NCBI RefSeq assembly: GCF_005217615.1
Contig: NZ_SZNK01000001.1
Location: 3,802,001-3,866,000, forward strand
DNA length: 64,000 nucleotides
Reading direction: 5' to 3'
DNA from: Brevibacillus antibioticus
GTDB lineage: Bacteria; Bacillota; Bacilli; Brevibacillales; Brevibacillaceae
Shown here: one piece after another, positions 1-8,133 of the stretch
Position numbering within the stretch: the first letter of the stretch is position 1
How the letters are laid out: every line of letters starts with the position of its first letter
Made by a program: the position numbers and the translations under genes
Notes under the pieces: model-generated
Databases searched by the model: none
What the model was told of the DNA's origin: nothing
The model's input: the letters and a program-made list of their open reading frames with translations, nothing else

Positions 1-149
1 TTAGATCGTCTGACTTGTTCCAAGTAGTCTACTGTAAGAGTCAAACCGGGTACCTTCTGTAGTGCTAAATCGTATGATTGCTTGGCAGAAAGGTAACGTC
101 TGAAATACATATAGTAATGAATGAAGCTTTGTTTTTGTGGATTAGCCAT
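1..149 (-). CDS. partial small protein of the mobile element (C-terminus outside window)
   Basis: An open frame starts with ATG at 149 and runs off the left edge, giving at least 49 residues beginning MANPQKQSFIHYYMYFRRYL. An AAAGGGG ribosome binding site lies about ten bases upstream of the ATG. I do not recognise the family. It continues the leftward run of small genes behind the integrase, so it is probably element cargo. It is incomplete, so length and function cannot be judged. Confidence 0.55.
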   Translation of the reverse strand, partial: MANPQKQSFIHYYMYFRRYLSAKQSYDLALQKVPGLTLTVDYLEQVRRS

Positions 150-182
150 TCGAGGTCAGCCCCTTTGTAGATATAAAAAAAT

Positions 183-464
183 CTATATTAGCGTAATTAG
201 TTCAACCCTCATAACACGATTCGTATCAAAAAATCGTATAGCTGCCCACATTGGATTTCCAATATTATCACGAATAAATTCTTCAATAGTTCCCTCTCTA
301 AATTGACTCTCTGATTCCGCCCTTTTGCTTGTTTCCATTTTGCAAATCGTTCCCACTTTGAGTGTCACACTCTGCGTTTTTACCCCATGTTCGAATTTTT
401 GGACTTCGCATTCTGTTATCTGTCCATTTCTTTCTTTAAAGTTCGTGTTATAAAAAATATCCAT
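183..464 (-). CDS. hypothetical protein, 93 aa, element cargo
   Basis: A 93-residue soluble protein begins with ATG at 464, seven bases behind an AAAGGAAG ribosome binding site. No signal peptide, membrane segment or recognisable motif is visible. It contains a mixed strand-rich pattern and a single Cys in the middle. It belongs to the leftward gene series behind the integrase but is separated from the next gene upstream by a 180-base gap that contains a strong hairpin at 544-574. Function unknown. Confidence 0.55.
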   Translation of the reverse strand: MDIFYNTNFKERNGQITECEVQKFEHGVKTQSVTLKVGTICKMETSKRAESESQFREGTIEEFIRDNIGNPMWAAIRFFDTNRVMRVELITLI

Positions 465-543
465 CTATTGTTCTTCCTTTCATTGGTTGATGTGGACAAC
501 ATATGATTCTTAGCCTATAAACTCTATTCATCACTCTAATGCG

Positions 544-574
544 TCCCTGCCGACGCCTAGGGCCTCGGCAGGGA
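544..574. repeat. perfect 10-bp GC-rich inverted repeat in mobile element
   Basis: TCCCTGCCGA at 544-553 is mirrored by TCGGCAGGGA at 565-574. The loop contains a second small palindrome (CCTAGG). It is much more GC-rich than its surroundings and is not followed by a T-run on either strand, so it is not a normal terminator. It could be a single-strand origin or another element-processing site; that is inference. Confidence 0.6.
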
Positions 575-645
575 ACCCCATTAAGAAGCCTTTTAAAAAG
601 TAATACGCGAGCTAGCATTCTCATTCACGGGATGAATAGATTTTA

Positions 646-900
646 TTACTCTACTCCAATACCTAAATGGGGATCATATTCTTTATCGAATACTGTTACT
701 GGGCGAATATGTACAATTTCTTCCTTATTTACAATTGTAACTCTGTTCAATCGAGTTCTTAGAATAAACACTGCATCAAATGCACCCATCCTCATTTTTC
801 TCTGAATTTCCAAGATTTCTTCTATCTGAGCATCCGTTGGTTGAGTAGATACCCCAATGAGCCTATGTCCTTCACTTGTTTCAAATAACATCTCTCTCAT
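646..900 (-). CDS. hypothetical protein, 84 aa, translationally coupled
   Basis: The likely start is ATG at 900, because the stop codon of the upstream gene overlaps it as ATGA and a GGGAG site lies just before it; a longer frame opening at 942 would bury the start inside the neighbour. The 84-residue product begins MREMLFETSEGHRLIGVS and has a charged helix in its first half (DAQIEEILEIQRKMRM). No domain recognised. The 4-base overlap shows it is co-translated with the gene at 897-1202. Confidence 0.55.
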   Translation of the reverse strand: MREMLFETSEGHRLIGVSTQPTDAQIEEILEIQRKMRMGAFDAVFILRTRLNRVTIVNKEEIVHIRPVTVFDKEYDPHLGIGVE

Positions 901-1202
901 ATAAAGACTCCCTTCTCTTCGTCTAAATCTAAATACTCCCATTCCGCATCATCTAAATCTAATTTCTCTAAAATTGCCCACCTGGTATCGTACAGGTCGA
1001 CACCCTTTCCCAATGCTTCGTAATGCTTTATTAGATGCTTTGCCCTGCTATGTACGTCTTTGTCGCTATGTGAAGAAAAATCAAGACGTGAAAAATCATG
1101 GTAGGCTAAAATAAGCAGTTCAAGCTCAAAATCATAATTTAGATCCAACATTGTTTCGAAAAAAACTGCTTGCTCCCTCGATAAGTGAATAATAATTTTC
1201 AA
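897..1202 (-). CDS. hypothetical acidic protein, 101 aa
   Basis: The start is a TTG at 1202 overlapping the preceding stop as TTGA, and the end overlaps the next gene as ATGA, so it sits in a tight three-gene overlap chain behind the integrase. The protein is acidic, with a C-terminal Asp/Glu-rich stretch (LDLDDAEWEYLDLDEEKG), and has no visible membrane segment. Such small acidic proteins are common cargo of integrative elements, sometimes as antirestriction or DNA-mimic proteins; that possibility is speculative here. Confidence 0.5.
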   Translation of the reverse strand: MKIIIHLSREQAVFFETMLDLNYDFELELLILAYHDFSRLDFSSHSDKDVHSRAKHLIKHYEALGKGVDLYDTRWAILEKLDLDDAEWEYLDLDEEKGVFI

Positions 1203-1507
1203 TCCTCCATTCTATTATGAGTGTTGTTCATCTCATGGAAAGTTTTGCAAACCACACACCAAATCAGATTGTGTTCCTCTTTCATATGCTTTTGGCGGAT
1301 AGCTTCCAAAATTAGCGTTTCATCCGACCACCCTTTTGCAGTAGATGGATTAACATCAAATGGTATTCCATTTTTCGGAAAACCATTTGATTGTAAAAGA
1401 TCACCGATTGCGTAATAGTCTAAGGCTGAATCAAAAGGAATATTAAGTACTCTAAGCAATCTGGTTTGTGATTGAGAGCGCGGGATATCTCTCTTTTTCT
1501 TAGCCAT
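1199..1507 (-). CDS. hypothetical protein with a C-terminal Cys pair, 102 aa
   Basis: The likely start is ATG at 1507 (MAKKKRDIPRSQSQTRL), which overlaps the last codons of the integrase gene by eight bases (ATGGCTAA). The N-terminus is very basic. Near the C-terminus a CVVC pair and nearby His residues (CVVCKTFHEMNNTHNR) could bind a metal. The end overlaps the next gene by four bases. Function unknown; the arrangement suggests an integrase-linked operon. Confidence 0.55.
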   Translation of the reverse strand: MAKKKRDIPRSQSQTRLLRVLNIPFDSALDYYAIGDLLQSNGFPKNGIPFDVNPSTAKGWSDETLILEAIRQKHMKEEHNLIWCVVCKTFHEMNNTHNRMED

Positions 1508-2651
1508 CTGTTCCCTCCAAATCACCACTATTGATTTTTAACGCTGTCTCAAATTTCCTTGCTGCCTCTTTTTGCATGTCACTTGTCACATGACTATACA
1601 CATTCATCGTCATCGCTGCGTTTGAATGCCCCAAACGTTCTGAAACGATTTTGACATGCTCCCCGAGCTTCAAGAGAATCGTTGCGTGAGTATGCCTAGT
1701 ATCATGGAAACGAATTTTTGGAACACTCGCCTTTTGTATCATTCGCCGAAAATGTCCTGTTAGACTTCGTGGATTAATTGGTTGACCAATTTCATTTGCA
1801 GCTATCAAGTCGTAATCTTCGTATGCACTCCCCATTTCTCTTTTGTGTATCTCCTGTTGTAAACGATAAGACTTTAATACCCCGACCACAGTGTCAGGTA
1901 TGGACACCAGTCGATTTGAACGGCTCGTTTTAGGCTCTAAGAAATGAAATTGCTGGTTAGAGTAATACAGCGTGTGGCAAACGCTAATTTTCCCCTGATT
2001 CAGATCGCAATCCTTCCAACGTAGTGATAATATCTCTCCCCTTCTAAGCCCTGTATACAAAGCTAATAGATACACAATGTAGTAGGTCTGGTTATCCTCT
2101 TTAGCCACTTCTAAAAAACGGACGGCTTCTTTAATTGACCACGTCCTTTGTTCTTTACGTCCGATCCTCGGTGGAACAGCAAGTGCGACTGCATTTTTCG
2201 TAATGTTCTGTAATCTGACTTGATACGTAAAAAAACTCTTTAATATGGAATGCAGATACCGAATATATTCTGGAGACAGTCCTTCTTTCACCAACGTCAA
2301 ATAGAAAGATTGAATATGATCAGCATGAACGTCTTTTAGTTTCAAATTTCCCAAAGCAGGGATTATTCGTTTCAATATTGCCTTAGAGTAATTCTCATAG
2401 GTTGAGATACGCAAAGTTGACTGTAATATAGTCTGTAGCCATGCTTCCATAGCTTCCTGTACCGTCTTTTTACTAGGTTCCAGATAATCTCCCTTAGTTA
2501 GCTGCGTGATCAATTCAGCACACGCTTGTTCAGCCTCTCTCTTGGTTTTGAAACCGCCTTTTGTCTTCTGGTATCTTGAACCATCCGGCTTTCTTCCAAT
2601 GTCCACTGTAAACGACCAAAGACTACCGCGCTTACGAAAGTAACCTTTCAT
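1500..2651 (-). CDS. tyrosine site-specific integrase, Tn916/ICE type
   Basis: This 383-residue protein is a phage/ICE tyrosine recombinase that would integrate and excise the element. An N-terminal arm-binding domain (about 1-55) is followed by a SAM-like core-binding domain (about 62-160) and the catalytic domain. Visible catalytic residues are R203 (TGLRRGEIL), H316 and R319 (HDTRH), H342 and the nucleophile Y352 (NVYSHVT), so it looks active. ATG at 2651 follows AGAAGGAG. It lies 12 bases after the excisionase gene, the usual xis-int order. Unusually, further element genes follow it, so it is not at the element edge. Confidence 0.93.
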   Translation of the reverse strand: MKGYFRKRGSLWSFTVDIGRKPDGSRYQKTKGGFKTKREAEQACAELITQLTKGDYLEPSKKTVQEAMEAWLQTILQSTLRISTYENYSKAILKRIIPALGNLKLKDVHADHIQSFYLTLVKEGLSPEYIRYLHSILKSFFTYQVRLQNITKNAVALAVPPRIGRKEQRTWSIKEAVRFLEVAKEDNQTYYIVYLLALYTGLRRGEILSLRWKDCDLNQGKISVCHTLYYSNQQFHFLEPKTSRSNRLVSIPDTVVGVLKSYRLQQEIHKREMGSAYEDYDLIAANEIGQPINPRSLTGHFRRMIQKASVPKIRFHDTRHTHATILLKLGEHVKIVSERLGHSNAAMTMNVYSHVTSDMQKEAARKFETALKINSGDLEGTDG

Positions 2652-2663
2652 GTCCTTCTCCTT

Positions 2664-2861
2664 CTAGGTGTACTGCTCATTTAACCACTTGAACAATGCT
2701 TCTCTCGTAACACGCTTGCAACGTCCTATACGTATCAATGGAAAACCCGATTTCTCCATAACTTCATAAGCCACTCTTTTCGAAACACCGATAATTTCAG
2801 CAATATGATTTGCGGTTAACACCAATGGATATTCTTCTATGTTTGTCGCTTTATTGATCAT
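2664..2861 (-). CDS. excisionase / MerR-type HTH DNA-binding protein
   Basis: A 65-residue protein with one winged helix-turn-helix of the excisionase (HTH_17) class: the pattern LTANHIAEIIGVSKRVAYEV is followed by a basic wing (RIGRCKRVTREALFKWL). These proteins bend DNA at attachment sites and favour excision by the integrase encoded just downstream. ATG at 2861 follows TTGGAGGAAA; the upstream TTG is part of that ribosome binding site and is not the start. Confidence 0.85.
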   Translation of the reverse strand: MINKATNIEEYPLVLTANHIAEIIGVSKRVAYEVMEKSGFPLIRIGRCKRVTREALFKWLNEQYT

Positions 2862-2887
2862 TGATTTTTCCTCCAAATCTGTATAAG

Positions 2888-3994
2888 CTAATCATTGAAT
2901 AAGTATTTTTTTCTTCTACGTTCTTTCTCTTCTTGGAAAGACGTATTTTTTTTGTTTAAACCGATCTCAGCCCAGGATTGAAATAACTTGGCTGTATCTT
3001 CAATTGAATCATGGTTCCCTACAGCAGCAATTGAAAGTAGTATACCTGCCCCCTGATCTAATAACTGCTTCATACTGCCTTGTTTAACTAGTTCTCTGGT
3101 TAATGGTGATGCCTCATACTCCATACCTGCTTTTTGAATAACAGCCCACTTCCGTTTTATTTTCCAACGGGAGACGTTGTCTCGTGTCGGTTGCCTAATT
3201 GTCAGCCATTCACGAGTCAGGTATGCCCACAAACCATTCTCCTTCTCCAACAAGTCATCTATCGTGTGAATAGAGAATTCCTTTAAGACCTCGCGGCGAA
3301 GTTGAAATTCAATTCGCCATACATCTTTATCTTCATCCCATCCATGCTCTCGCCAAATTTGTTTAAACCAGTCCTTCCCAGACTTTTGAATCTCCATCGT
3401 TTTATTATAGATTCGTGCTAGTAATGGACCACCTATACCAACTCGGAATCCGCTGAACCTTCTTCCGTTACTGTATTCCCCACTAACAAAACAATCTTCC
3501 TTTTTTCTCGCCCTTGTTATCACCCCCTTGGTATCGATTTGTTTAAATGTTACCAAATCACTATCAGTGCATATATCCGCACGTGAGACTTGATTTCGAT
3601 AGTAGGAATCCGTAAAACATTTAAACCATTCAGTAAAATTTTGATAAGCACCAGCTAAGCCAAATGACCAAATGTATCCTGATAAAAAGTGTACAAAAAC
3701 CGGAGGATTCGTTTTCAATTCCTTATCAGCGAAAAAAATGATAAAGTCATCACATGACAATCTGTAAGGATAGAATCGTTTACCAGTACGATGAACGGTT
3801 AATGAAACGTTGTTCAAAATTATAGTCCTTTCTACTCCTGTCTCTTGAGCCTCCTCCTTAGATTTTTTGAAGATGTCTAAATGCGGTCTGAGACTAGTTT
3901 CATATCTTTCAATGTTTAAACCAAATTCAAGAGTGTCAAAACCTTTTAAGATCAAGCCTTCTACCACCTTTGGGTTGTAATTTGAGGGGCGCAT
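2888..3994 (-). CDS. Rep_trans-family replication initiator / relaxase
   Basis: The 368-residue product resembles the Rep_trans family of rolling-circle initiators, which includes the ICE relaxases of Tn916 and ICEBs1 type. Recognisable parts are VSRADICTDSD (a conserved acidic strand, about 145) and WRIEFQLRREVLKEF (about 235), followed by a long helical C-terminus. It would nick the element DNA at the hairpin-rich region just upstream. The ATG at 3994 has no clear ribosome binding site and sits in a GC-rich dyad; a TTG at 3958 behind GGTGGTAGAAGG is an alternative start. Confidence 0.75.
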   Translation of the reverse strand: MRPSNYNPKVVEGLILKGFDTLEFGLNIERYETSLRPHLDIFKKSKEEAQETGVERTIILNNVSLTVHRTGKRFYPYRLSCDDFIIFFADKELKTNPPVFVHFLSGYIWSFGLAGAYQNFTEWFKCFTDSYYRNQVSRADICTDSDLVTFKQIDTKGVITRARKKEDCFVSGEYSNGRRFSGFRVGIGGPLLARIYNKTMEIQKSGKDWFKQIWREHGWDEDKDVWRIEFQLRREVLKEFSIHTIDDLLEKENGLWAYLTREWLTIRQPTRDNVSRWKIKRKWAVIQKAGMEYEASPLTRELVKQGSMKQLLDQGAGILLSIAAVGNHDSIEDTAKLFQSWAEIGLNKKNTSFQEEKERRRKKYLFND

Positions 3995-4033
3995 GTTATA
4001 GGGGCGGCGCCCTAGCGAGGGACTAACGCCTCA

Positions 4034-4143
4034 GTCTTGACAGGGAGCCTCTACGAGTGTGCAGGACAAGGCTTATCGGCCAAGCCAAGTTCGGGCTTGT
4101 CCGCTAAACCAGCCTGGCACATCTCGCCTCTCCCTATCAAGAC
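4034..4143. other. nested GC-rich hairpins: candidate nicking origin (dso/oriT)
   Basis: The arms GTCTTGACAGGGAG (4034-4047) and CTCCCTATCAAGAC (4130-4143) pair almost perfectly. Inside them GGACAAG (4064-4070) pairs with CTTGTCC (4096-4102), and GGCTT (4070-4074) with AAGCC (4082-4086). The block is GC-rich between AT-rich genes and directly upstream of the initiator gene, which is where double-strand origins and oriT sites lie in Rep_trans elements. The nick site is not identified. Confidence 0.5.
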
Positions 4144-4373
4144 CGAAGCCACCATTCCGCTTCGCTCCATGCTGGTATCGGCTGCGCTACTTCGTTGCTT
4201 GCCGGGCTAAAGCAATCTTTTCTATTAGCTTTTTTTCAATACCCATTTGTATTGCTCTTGTTTTAGCTTGCGTCTGTAAATACTTCTCAATATCCGTGAG
4301 TAACGAATTTAGTAATTTAATATCCAGTATGAACACCTCTATTTCCTTTTTAGTTAACGCCTATTAACTTAAT

Positions 4374-4411
4374 TGTATATTTTAATACCAGATTAAGTCA
4401 ATGTATATTTT
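4374..4411 (+). promoter_or_regulatory. direct repeat TGTATATTTT: candidate repressor operators
   Basis: TGTATATTTT occurs at 4374-4383 and again at 4402-4411, 28 bases apart, in the AT-rich gap between the divergent initiator and repressor genes. The spacing and position suit operators for the helix-turn-helix repressor starting at 4478. Binding is inferred only. Confidence 0.4.
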
Positions 4412-4477
4412 GGTGTATTGTTTTATTTGACCGTTTTTTCTATCAAAATTAATATAAGAAATGGGAGGGCCGATGCA

Positions 4478-5233
4478 ATGAGCTATAGTGAAACACTTGC
4501 TCTTATGGTGAAAAAAAGCGGACTAACATTAAAAGAGATTGTAGAAAAATGTGAAGAGCATGGTGTAAAAATCACACCAGCTTATATCAGTAGATTGCAA
4601 ACAGGGAAGCAGGCTCCTGCCTCCGAAGAAGTTAATACAGCTCTGGCAAAAGTATGTGGAGGCGATGTGGAACGCCTTCTATATGAGGGATATTTAGAGA
4701 AAGCACCAGAATTCATTAAAGAACTAATAGGAACAAGTATTAAATATCTAAAAGATGTAGCTTTATCAATTGCTAGGAATCAATACACCGATTTTAGATT
4801 ACAAATGCATGAGCAAATGCTTAATGGCTTATCAGATATAGAATTCTTAAAATCTCATTCAAATCTGTTTGAAAATTGGTCTGACATTAGCAGTTCACAC
4901 ATTATGCTAGACCCTTCGAATAAAGATGAACGCTTTTTTACAAATCCCTATTCAGGCATTAAAATGCAAGATAATTCAATGGAACCGACGATACCTGAAG
5001 GTGCAAATATCCACATTTCTGAGAATGATAAAATAAACAGCGGAGATATTGTTCTTATAGTATTTAAAGATAACTCATCTCTAGTAAGGAGGTATTTTCT
5101 CATTCGAGATGAAGACGGCCATGAAGTTACTAGCATAGTTTTTACATGTGATAACCCTGCATTCTCTCCAATTATCGAACACAATCCTGCTCAAATTAAA
5201 ATGTTTAAAGCTACTTCGATTGATTTCCCCTAG
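4478..5233 (+). CDS. HTH repressor with S24 (LexA/CI-like) C-terminal domain
   Basis: A 251-residue repressor, divergent from the int-xis-rep operon and probably its controller. Residues 1-65 form an XRE-type helix-turn-helix (ITPAYISRLQTGKQAP), and residues about 160-250 an S24-like domain with the serine motif MQDNSMEPTIPEGA. The usual catalytic lysine position reads LVRR rather than VKR, so self-cleavage may be lost. The start is ATG at 4478, eight bases after GGGAGG; an upstream ATG at 4418 lacks a binding site. It ends 40 bases before a strong terminator. Confidence 0.8.
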   Translation: MSYSETLALMVKKSGLTLKEIVEKCEEHGVKITPAYISRLQTGKQAPASEEVNTALAKVCGGDVERLLYEGYLEKAPEFIKELIGTSIKYLKDVALSIARNQYTDFRLQMHEQMLNGLSDIEFLKSHSNLFENWSDISSSHIMLDPSNKDERFFTNPYSGIKMQDNSMEPTIPEGANIHISENDKINSGDIVLIVFKDNSSLVRRYFLIRDEDGHEVTSIVFTCDNPAFSPIIEHNPAQIKMFKATSIDFP

Positions 5234-5274
5234 ATACCCTAAATTGAATAGTATTATTCGAATAAAGCTATACC

Positions 5275-5324
5275 AAAAAGGGTAACAGGCCGGGGCCTTA
5301 AAGCCCCAACCTGCTACCCTTTTT
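5275..5324. terminator. strong bidirectional terminator after the repressor gene
   Basis: AAAAAGGGTA and TACCCTTTTT pair around an inner GGGGC/GCCCC stem, with A- and T-runs on the outer sides, so it can work on both strands. It closes the repressor gene. Confidence 0.85.
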
Positions 5325-5552
5325 GGCGTTGTTCCACTCCGATTCACAAGGAAACCCTTTCTATGCCTGCTCGGCTTTTCTAACATCATCTATCTCAACA
5401 TTTCTATAAGGAACGGAAACTTACGCAAGGTGCCAGCGACTTTTGATCTCGGAAAAACTATAACAAAAAATAAAAGCAGTATCCTATTTGTGAATTCATC
5501 ACAAGAAGAATACTACTTTATTAGAACATCATTTAATCAATAGAGTCACGCT

Positions 5553-6749
5553 CTAATTACCAACCTTTTCCTTTTCTTTTTTAATTAGTTCAGTAATAGC
5601 CTCATGGTATAAATGTTCAAGAAACAGTTTTTCTTCAATTTCAACTGAAAAATCAGTAATTTTACTAAAAATTTGAATTAGTGATTGTGTGTTTTCTACA
5701 AAATCACGCTCATAATATTCTTTGACCTTAGTTCTTGTCCCCGATTGAAGTTTACTCTTTGCATTTATCACTTTCGTGTATAGTGGGTATAATTCAGCTT
5801 TTGATATTTTTTCTAATTTGCTAAATTGCTTGATGTAAGAGAGCATAACATCCTGCAATTCTCTCATTTTATAAATTTTCTCTACGTTCGTTTCCATTGT
5901 ATGAATACTACTGGTATGTTTAATATTGAAAATTGCGTCTCGTAAGGTGGGAATTCCTGAAAAACTATCATTACCATTTACTACAGTGTATCTAAATTCT
6001 AATGAGAAGGTGCTATCTCTAATTTCATTATTTTTCAATACTGCACCAAAATAGACTTCTCCTACACCTTTTATTGTTATAGGTTTTAATTGTCTGAATA
6101 AAATTGATATTGCAGAATCGCTAAGATATGCTTTCTCGATATAAAATGATACGTCCATTTCAGCTGCAAATTTATGCAATGCTAAAAAGCCAATATAAAT
6201 AGCTAGATTATTGTCGTAGTTTTTATATACAGTAGAGGTAATTCCTCTTAAGAAGTATTCCTCACCCAAATTGAGTAATCTATATTGCATTTCTTTTTCA
6301 TTGAATTTTTCGAATAACCACTCGACATTTAATTTTGTTAAATCTAATAACATATTTTCTCTGCAAAATTTCGAGTATTTACCCATATCAAACAGGTCTT
6401 CAAAGAAATCGTAAGTGAAATCATAAACTGCTGTTGCAGTTATATCATCATCTTTGAAGTTAAGAACAATTTCACCATCATCAAATCCAAGGTGATCGAT
6501 GTTTTTTATTTTATCTTTTATGTCTACTTTTTTTGCATCAATACTTTTAAAACATTCCATAACATCTTTAGAGCCCTCAATTAACAATGTATCTGAAGGT
6601 TTTCCAAAAAGTTCGATTGGGAATTTTTCACGGATTGCCTTGTCAATTTCAAATTCCTCTCGAATTAAAAATTTTAATTCATTCAGTGTCTCTGCTTCAA
6701 CGCTTAAGTTTGATTCCTGGAGCGGTCGATAGAACATATGATTTCTCAT
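5553..6749 (-). CDS. hypothetical protein, 399 aa, accessory
   Basis: A large AT-rich gene whose product I do not recognise. ATG at 6749 (MRNHMFYRPLQESNLS) is preferred over the ATG at 6803 because GGAAGG lies about eleven bases before it. The protein is soluble and charged, without signal or membrane segments. An alpha/beta first half carries many Asp/Glu (FDDGEIVLNFKDDD) and the last third is strongly helical (KLEKISKAELYPLYTKVI). Isolated between a mobile element and two nuclease genes, it may be a defence or stress protein, but nothing in the sequence proves a function. Confidence 0.6.
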   Translation of the reverse strand: MRNHMFYRPLQESNLSVEAETLNELKFLIREEFEIDKAIREKFPIELFGKPSDTLLIEGSKDVMECFKSIDAKKVDIKDKIKNIDHLGFDDGEIVLNFKDDDITATAVYDFTYDFFEDLFDMGKYSKFCRENMLLDLTKLNVEWLFEKFNEKEMQYRLLNLGEEYFLRGITSTVYKNYDNNLAIYIGFLALHKFAAEMDVSFYIEKAYLSDSAISILFRQLKPITIKGVGEVYFGAVLKNNEIRDSTFSLEFRYTVVNGNDSFSGIPTLRDAIFNIKHTSSIHTMETNVEKIYKMRELQDVMLSYIKQFSKLEKISKAELYPLYTKVINAKSKLQSGTRTKVKEYYERDFVENTQSLIQIFSKITDFSVEIEEKLFLEHLYHEAITELIKKEKEKVGN

Positions 6750-6803
6750 TTTAATCTCGCACCTTCCATAAAAAGAGTACACTCTATATACATAGTAATA
6801 CAT

Positions 6804-7046
6804 TTTCCATATTTACACAAATTTTGACAAGTTTCTACCATCCATTCAAGCCAATAGTAATTGACCACATCCTGACCACACAATTAGATTTTATTAATAC
6901 CATTAAAATGCAATAGAATAACTACATTGATTTGAAAACCGCAGTATTATGCACTTTTGATCACAGTTGTACGTTATAATAAGTACTTACTTGAAACGGC
7001 GCATGTGGAGAGTGTGACGCTTTTGACGTTGAAATAGGTGTTAAAG
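6804..7046. other. AT-rich intergenic region; possible small transcript
   Basis: No protein gene is seen here. A TATAAT at 6975-6980 precedes the terminator at 7047-7089, so a transcript of about 100 bases is possible, but no convincing -35 box is present. The attachment site of the element could also lie in this stretch; no direct repeat could be matched inside the window. Confidence 0.25.
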
Positions 7047-7089
7047 AAAAGGCTAAATTCCCTTGATGCAATGGGAGTTTAGCCTTTCT
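7047..7089 (+). terminator. intrinsic terminator with no gene in front of it
   Basis: AAAGGCTAAATTCCC pairs with GGGAGTTTAGCCTTT (one mismatch) and is followed by TCTCATTT. No coding sequence on the plus strand ends before it, so it closes a small RNA or belongs to a gene lost at an element boundary. Confidence 0.65.
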
Positions 7090-7207
7090 CATTTGAAATA
7101 GTAGGTTTCTTTTTTGTCGCTTTTCGGAGGTTTTGGAAATAATTTGGCGAAATAAGGTATTTTGAACTAATTGGATACAAAATAGTTTCGTTTTTCGGGA
7201 GGTAAAA

Positions 7208-8104
7208 ATGGGTAATCAGAAATACATCTCTACAACTGCACTATCAAAATTGTTGCATGTTTCTACCAGTGATCTTTTTTCATACTTACAAGAAATTGGA
7301 TGGATGGAAAGAGTTGAAAATGCTTGGACACTAACAAATATTGGTACGGATAAAGGTGGACAATATAAATCAGATTCATTACGGGGAACTTGGGTTGTAT
7401 GGCCTGACACTATAATTCGAGAACTTGAATCGATGAGAAGCTCAAAAACTACAGATACTAAATATCTAAATGCAACTGTATTGAGTCAGATTCTTAAGGT
7501 ATCAAAGTTGCGTATAAATCCAATCCTTTCCGAGCTAGGCTGGTTAAAGAGAGATAGAAAAGGGTGGATATTGACTAATTTAGGTGAAAGCATTGGTGGA
7601 AAACAATTAGAGTATGAAAAAACTGGTATTCCTTATGTAACTTGGCCTGAAAGCATTCTAAACAATAAAAGCCTTATCGAGACGTTTAAACAAATAAATG
7701 GAGAATTCCTCGATGAGAGAGACGAAACGACCAATGAGGTCGATACAAGTTTTCGAGATAAATTTCCAGCAAAGCATAGAGCCGCAGATGGGCATGTCGT
7801 AAGATCAAAAGCCGAAATGCTTATTGATAATTGGCTCTATATGTCGGAAATAGTCCATGCCTATGAGAGAAAGTTACCCATTGAAGAAGATGTTTATTGT
7901 GATTTTTATCTTCCTGTAGGAAAAGTCTACATTGAATACTGGGGACTTGAAAATGATTCAAAGTATATTGAGAGAAAAAAATCTAAACTAGAAATATACC
8001 AGAAATATGGATTTAACCTTATTGAGCTAACTGATATAGACATCCAAAACCTAGATGATGTACTTCCTAGAAAGTTGCTTAAATTTGGAATTCAGGCGTA
8101 TTAG
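7208..8104 (+). CDS. tandem winged-helix protein with Vsr-like PD-(D/E)XK nuclease domain
   Basis: A 298-residue protein. Two copies of a roughly 65-residue DNA-binding-like unit (about 7-70 and 85-150) share a pattern of LSKLL/LSQIL helix, GW turn, 'LTN.G...GG' and a closing 'WP'. The C-terminal part (about 190-290) has the PD-(D/E)XK layout RSKAE, then YCDFYLP, YIEYWG and RKKSK, as in Vsr-like nucleases attached to helicases or restriction systems. ATG at 7208 follows GGGAGG. It sits 29 bases before an Mrr-like gene, suggesting a two-nuclease defence unit. Enzyme class is inferred from motifs. Confidence 0.7.
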   Translation: MGNQKYISTTALSKLLHVSTSDLFSYLQEIGWMERVENAWTLTNIGTDKGGQYKSDSLRGTWVVWPDTIIRELESMRSSKTTDTKYLNATVLSQILKVSKLRINPILSELGWLKRDRKGWILTNLGESIGGKQLEYEKTGIPYVTWPESILNNKSLIETFKQINGEFLDERDETTNEVDTSFRDKFPAKHRAADGHVVRSKAEMLIDNWLYMSEIVHAYERKLPIEEDVYCDFYLPVGKVYIEYWGLENDSKYIERKKSKLEIYQKYGFNLIELTDIDIQNLDDVLPRKLLKFGIQAY

Positions 8105-8133
8105 GTACAAGAAGATTTTTTAGGAGGATATAA

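Noticed and set aside
4059-4367. Plus-strand 102-aa frame over the hairpin region
   Set aside because: The frame follows inverted repeats, has no binding site and overlaps the likely nicking origin.
1-7207. Attachment sites (attL/attR) of the integrated element
   Set aside because: No tRNA gene or convincing direct repeat pair could be found; the left end lies outside the window.
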